Positions 4,685 to 7,719 of a DNA stretch of 7,719 nt are shown here, piece after piece (the stretch's first letter is position 1; the number at the start of each line of letters is the position of its first letter). A model generated the notes under the pieces. It searched no databases and was not told where the DNA came from. It was given only the letters and a program-made list of their open reading frames with translations. The stretch is from Lachnospiraceae bacterium (GTDB lineage Bacteria > Bacillota > Clostridia > Lachnospirales > Lachnospiraceae), in assembly GCA_022798035.1 (NCBI GenBank), contig JAAWLS010000105.1, positions 1 to 7,719 of the forward strand, written 5' to 3'. The position numbers and the translations under genes were made by a program.

Positions 4685-6838
4685 TTATCCTTTTATCCAT
4701 CCGCGGACTTTTCTCTTTACCCGTTCTTTGAACTTCGCCTTATCTGCTAAAAATACCGCGGTTTCTTCCTCCAGTATACTGATGCGATAGGAAACTGCTA
4801 TCCTGCACTTTCCCTCAGGGATTTCTTTTATTATAATCTTTGCGTCAGAATTGTCAAATAAATAGCAGTTTTTTCCTATCTCGGCTCCGCTTGCTCTATA
4901 TTCCGCCGAGACAGAATCCGCTCCATCTTCTATCCAGTTCAGTTTTAAGTCCTTCAATACGCACGGACTTAAAGCAGGGTCAATCCGCAGGCCTTTCACT
5001 CCATCCGGAAGAGAAATGTGACAGTTTACCTCAGAATCTAAATTCTGTTCTAGGAACCAGGACGTCTCCTCGGAAAATCCCTGTCCATAATCCGGATAAA
5101 CCTGTATACGCCGCTTATCCATCTCCCCTAAAATCTCTCCCAGGGGAACTGCCGGTTTTCCCATATTGCGGTAAAGCTCTCCCACCGACACATAATTTCC
5201 TCTGATATATTTCTGGAAATTTCTCTCCATTTCTTCGTAAGTATTTCGCTTTTCATGAGAAATCCCATATCTCTCATAAAATTTCAAATTTTGATTTAAT
5301 ATTTTTCGCTTTGGGGATGTCTCTATATAATAATGCAGCGTCCGATACACGATATACTCCACTGGAACCGGAAAGAAAAATGTCCACTCATAATCCAGCA
5401 CATGACATCTTCCATCCCCTGTCAACAGAATATTGGAAAAAATCAGGTCCACGTCTGCAGTGGAAACAGCTGGTTCCCCCTCCAGGCCCTTGGCCTCTCC
5501 AAAGACTTCCCGAAATTCCGGTGTCATCCGGAATGGCTCCGTGTCTACCCCCTTCCTGATAAATTCCGTCATCTCTTTTATCTTTTCTTCGGCCCGCTCT
5601 TTTTCTCCCTGTTCCAGCAGCCTGTCCAGCTCTTCCTCCAGAGTCGTTCCCTCCAGATAATCGAAATAGATTCTGTCTCCTTCCATCCGGCACTGATTGA
5701 CCTGAAAGAATCCCTTTTTTTCCCAGAGCTTTTCCAATCTTTCTTTCGCCTGGGCTGTCTTTTGAATATGCTGCTCTCCCTGGGGATATTCCGCCATCTT
5801 ATACAGTCCTGATTTTCCCGAATCCTCCCGCACCACACGGGTCTGAATGGCAAATTCCGGCGCTCGGCCGTCCGAGTATTTCGTATAGACAACATGTTCC
5901 GGGGATTTATTTTCTTTGCCGCCTTCTTTCACAACCTCCACAAAAAAAGAATTAGCGTACAGAGGAAACAGTCCATCTTCCAGCATCTGGTCGAATACTT
6001 TCCCCTCATCCATCAATACCAGACGCTTCCGGTCAAAATTACAGATATTTCTATTCAACTCTCCCTTTCTGGGCAGATATTCGTCGGAATATACAACAAA
6101 GGGAAATTTATAATCAGGATATGGATAATAAAATTTATAATTCAAACAGCCGCATTCTCTCAAAAGCCTCTCCAGCTCCGGCTTGCTGAAAGTACGGACG
6201 CCCTCCGTATTCTGATACCCCTCCAGACCTTCAAAAAAAGTTCCTGTGTGGTCCTCTGTACAGCCTGCCCAATATTTCAACCCCATTTTATTCTCAATGG
6301 CGATTAAGAGCCTGCCTCCCGGTTTCAGATGTTCCATAATGGTAGTGAGAAATCCATGATAAGGTTTGTCTCCGCCAATATATCCTTTTCCATATTCAAA
6401 GACGCCGATTAAGGTGGCGTAGTCGAAATCCTTCTCCAAATTTTTCTCAATATCCTGGAAATTACCCACGCAAATTTTGATGTTATCACGCTTCTGATTG
6501 CGGGTTCCATTAATCATACTGCGCTTTTTTGACAAGTCAATGCAGGTCACTGACTGGACCTGGGCCGCGGCCGCCCCCGTAACGGCGCCGCAGCCAGAAC
6601 CGATTTCCAGAACTTTTGCCTCTTTTTTGAAAGGATACCAGCTGATAATATTGCCTCTCTCATGGGCAAGATGATACATCACTGCCCAGTCCTGCTCTCT
6701 GGCAATCACTTCGTTGTAGGCCTCTTCCGGATACCTTTTTGCCAGTTCCAGAATCCGGTCCTCTACTTTTCCGTCACTGTATAAATCCTCTCCTGGATAG
6801 CAGGACATATCCAGACACACATTTCCAATTTTTTCCAT
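4685..6838 (-). CDS. Three-domain protein: SAM methyltransferase, kinase-like domain and C-terminal beta-rich domain; candidate glycan chain-capping enzyme
   Basis: This is a 717-residue soluble protein. Residues 1-250 hold a class I SAM-dependent methyltransferase with motif I VLEIGSGCGAVTG (76-88), the acidic residue after strand 2 (D101 in TCIDLS), DYATLIGVFEYG (139-150) and LKPGGRLLIAIEN (171-183). Residues about 310-510 resemble aminoglycoside/choline-kinase-type phosphotransferases: DVDLIFSNILL (462-472) gives the catalytic Asp464 and metal-binding Asn469 with the usual five-residue offset, and LDYEW (481-485) stands where DFG would be. No clear ATP-binding Lys could be assigned in the small lobe. 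Residues about 600-695 look beta-rich, with LRIDP...C at 617-626. WbdD of E. coli O8/O9a has the same methyltransferase-kinase order and caps ABC-exported O-antigen; an analogous role is inferred here. The ATG at 6838 has GGAGG ten bases upstream. The stop is 3 nt from the next gene. A sugar O-methyltransferase with a degenerate kinase is the alternative. Confidence 0.85.
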   Translation of the reverse strand: MEKIGNVCLDMSCYPGEDLYSDGKVEDRILELAKRYPEEAYNEVIAREQDWAVMYHLAHERGNIISWYPFKKEAKVLEIGSGCGAVTGAAAAQVQSVTCIDLSKKRSMINGTRNQKRDNIKICVGNFQDIEKNLEKDFDYATLIGVFEYGKGYIGGDKPYHGFLTTIMEHLKPGGRLLIAIENKMGLKYWAGCTEDHTGTFFEGLEGYQNTEGVRTFSKPELERLLRECGCLNYKFYYPYPDYKFPFVVYSDEYLPRKGELNRNICNFDRKRLVLMDEGKVFDQMLEDGLFPLYANSFFVEVVKEGGKENKSPEHVVYTKYSDGRAPEFAIQTRVVREDSGKSGLYKMAEYPQGEQHIQKTAQAKERLEKLWEKKGFFQVNQCRMEGDRIYFDYLEGTTLEEELDRLLEQGEKERAEEKIKEMTEFIRKGVDTEPFRMTPEFREVFGEAKGLEGEPAVSTADVDLIFSNILLTGDGRCHVLDYEWTFFFPVPVEYIVYRTLHYYIETSPKRKILNQNLKFYERYGISHEKRNTYEEMERNFQKYIRGNYVSVGELYRNMGKPAVPLGEILGEMDKRRIQVYPDYGQGFSEETSWFLEQNLDSEVNCHISLPDGVKGLRIDPALSPCVLKDLKLNWIEDGADSVSAEYRASGAEIGKNCYLFDNSDAKIIIKEIPEGKCRIAVSYRISILEEETAVFLADKAKFKERVKRKVRGWIKG

Positions 6839-6848
6839 CCTGATTTAA

Positions 6849-6853
6849 CCTCC
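6849..6853 (-). promoter_or_regulatory. Ribosome binding site GGAGG of the methyltransferase-kinase gene
   Basis: GGAGG (6853-6849) precedes the ATG at 6838 by ten bases, slightly long but acceptable. It lies directly downstream of one of the two 27-bp repeats, so the repeat forms part of this gene's leader. Confidence 0.7.
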
Positions 6854-6862
6854 GTAACGCCT

Positions 6863-6889
6863 CCTGCAGAATAGTAATTTTATCTTCTG
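6863..6889. repeat. 27-bp direct repeat, copy A (next to the methyltransferase-kinase gene)
   Basis: On the plus strand it begins CCTGCAGAA and ends ATCTTCTG. It matches copy B (6926-6952) at 25 of 27 positions, the differences being T/C at repeat positions 10 and 19. Each copy also contains short inverted ends, CAGAA and TTCTG, around an AT-rich centre, so it could be a protein-binding or hairpin site. Confidence 0.85.
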
Positions 6890-6906
6890 TCTCCATTCCA
6901 TTTCAA
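6877..6906 (-). promoter_or_regulatory. Weak candidate promoter upstream of the methyltransferase-kinase gene
   Basis: On the minus strand TTGAAA (6906-6901) and TAAAAT (6882-6877) are separated by 18 bases and would start a transcript about 30 nt before the ATG at 6838. The -10 box falls inside repeat copy A. Such matches are common in AT-rich DNA, so this is only a possibility; read-through from the upstream GT2 gene may be the main source of transcript. Confidence 0.3.
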
Positions 6907-6925
6907 AAGCTCATCAAAATTTCTG

Positions 6926-6952
6926 CCTGCAGAACAGTAATTTCATCTTCTG
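6926..6952. repeat. 27-bp direct repeat, copy B (just after the GT2 stop codon)
   Basis: This is the second copy of the repeat, 63 nt from copy A and starting four bases beyond the TAA stop of the GT2 gene. Weaker similarity continues beyond the core: the end of the GT2 gene (GGCAGATTTTTC, then TTTGAAA, on the minus strand) resembles the spacer before copy A (GGCAGAAATTTTG, then TTTTGAAA). This points to an old tandem duplication of about 60 bp that has since diverged. Confidence 0.8.
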
Positions 6953-6956
6953 ACGC

Positions 6957-7719
6957 TTATATCTGTTTCAAAGAAAAATCTGCCTTGGACAAAGTGAAAT
7001 TCGGATTGTAATAAGGGTCTCCCTCGTCCATAAAGTCCTTCCACTTTGTGACAAAATAATTCATTTCTTTATAATAGCGCTCTTGTTTCTCCGGGGAATC
7101 TTCCAGCCCCCTGGATTTTGATTCGTAATGGTAGAGCTCCGCAAAAGGATTGTATACTATCAGCTTTCCAAGTTTTCTGACTTTCATACAATAATCAATA
7201 TCATTAAAGGCAACCACCAAATCTTCTGTCAAACCGCCTGCCTGCTGATAGACTGACTTTTTCGTCATCATACAGGCGGCCGTCACTGCACTGTAATTCT
7301 GAGCACAGATAATCCTGGAAAAATATCCATTCTCATTTCCTTCAAATCCGATAAATGTGTGTCCTGCAATCCCGCCAAATCCAATCACCACGCCAGCGTG
7401 CTGAATGGTATCATCCTCATAGTAGAGCCTTGCCCCCGTCACTCCTACTTCCTCCCGCATACAGGGAGACAGCAGCTCCCAGAGGCAGTCCGGGTGAATC
7501 ATCTCCGTGTCATTGTTCAAAAGAAGCAGATATTCTCCTTTTGCATATTCTGCCCCAAAATTATTGATAGCCGAATAGTTAAATTCTCCCTCCCAGTAGA
7601 CCACCCGGACTTTTTCATTTTCCGCTTCTAATTTTTTGTAATATTCAAAGGTCTCTGGCAGTTCACTGTTGTTTTCTATGATAATATACTCATAATTTCG
7701 ATAAGAGGATTTTCCTTCA
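6957..7719 (-). CDS. Glycosyltransferase family 2 protein (partial, N-terminal part outside the window)
   Basis: This is the C-terminal 253 codons of a GT2 glycosyltransferase, probably acting on the same lipid-linked glycan. The frame stays open from the right edge, where it reads EGKSSYRNYEYIIIENNS, a pattern typical of rhamnosyltransferase-like GT2 domains. The GTG at 7604 is therefore an internal codon, not a start. Visible motifs are YSAINNFGAEYAKGEYLLLL followed by NNDTEM, the DXD-equivalent metal site, then VTGARLYYEDDTIQHAGVVIG, AVTAACMMTKKSVY, and FNDIDYCMKVRKLGKLIVYN with the catalytic-type Asp, ending with AELYHYESKSRG. Proteins of this type are often long, with an extra N-terminal domain, which cannot be judged here. 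The stop at 6957-6959 is followed by a 118-nt repeat-bearing spacer before the methyltransferase-kinase gene. The family is certain; the sugar specificity is unknown. Confidence 0.93.
   Translation of the reverse strand, partial: EGKSSYRNYEYIIIENNSELPETFEYYKKLEAENEKVRVVYWEGEFNYSAINNFGAEYAKGEYLLLLNNDTEMIHPDCLWELLSPCMREEVGVTGARLYYEDDTIQHAGVVIGFGGIAGHTFIGFEGNENGYFSRIICAQNYSAVTAACMMTKKSVYQQAGGLTEDLVVAFNDIDYCMKVRKLGKLIVYNPFAELYHYESKSRGLEDSPEKQERYYKEMNYFVTKWKDFMDEGDPYYNPNFTLSKADFSLKQI

Noticed and set aside
4840..6307. Plus-strand open frames opposite the methyltransferase-kinase gene (for example 4840-5205, 5333-5812, 5894-6307)
   Set aside because: They are antisense shadows of a long, well-conserved gene, with no ribosome binding sites, no domain signs and proline/serine-rich composition typical of reversed coding DNA.
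6957..7604. GTG at 7604 as the start of the right-hand GT2 gene
   Set aside because: The same frame continues to the window edge with clearly GT2-like sequence (YRNYEYIIIENNS), so the gene is truncated by the window, not short.

Overview
The window looks like part of a surface-polysaccharide or teichoic-acid-type glycopolymer locus from a Gram-positive, AT-leaning Clostridia-type bacterium, most likely a Lachnospiraceae gut commensal. That placement is inferred from AGGAGG-type ribosome binding sites, a near-consensus sigma-A promoter, the TagB/TagF-like and TagGH-like gene content and the general look of the proteins. No species can be named from this sequence. Every convincing gene lies on the minus strand, so transcription runs from high to low coordinates.

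In transcription order the layout is: (1) the 3' part of a GT2 glycosyltransferase, cut by the right edge (6957-7719); (2) a 118-nt spacer carrying two near-identical 27-bp direct repeats; (3) a 717-residue protein with an N-terminal SAM methyltransferase, a middle kinase/phosphotransferase-like domain and a C-terminal beta-rich domain (4685-6838); (4) a polyprenyl-phosphate phosphoglycosyltransferase that would start the glycan (3317-4681); (5) a short GT2 glycosyltransferase (2541-3305); (6) a 264-nt spacer holding a large multi-hairpin palindromic element (2362-2544) followed by a strong promoter (2292-2320); (7) a TagB/TagF-type glycerophosphotransferase (1077-2276); (8) an ABC-2 exporter permease (272-1054); (9) the N-terminal 90 codons of its ATPase, cut by the left edge (1-272).

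The genes make sense as one pathway. The phosphoglycosyltransferase loads the first sugar phosphate onto the lipid carrier at the cytoplasmic membrane. The GT2 enzymes extend it. The TagB/F-like enzyme adds a polyol-phosphate or related phosphate-linked unit. The TagGH/Wzm-Wzt-type ABC transporter exports the finished lipid-linked chain. The methyltransferase-kinase fusion has the same two activities, in the same order, as WbdD, the chain terminator of ABC-exported O-antigens in E. coli O8/O9a. It may therefore be a Gram-positive end-capping or length-control enzyme. This is the most interesting idea in the window, and it is an inference from domain order and context.

Tight spacing (1-nt overlap, 3, 11 and 22 nt) suggests two co-transcribed blocks, 6838-2541 and 2276-1, separated by the palindromic element and its downstream promoter. 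No RNA genes, CRISPR arrays, transposase genes or origins were seen.
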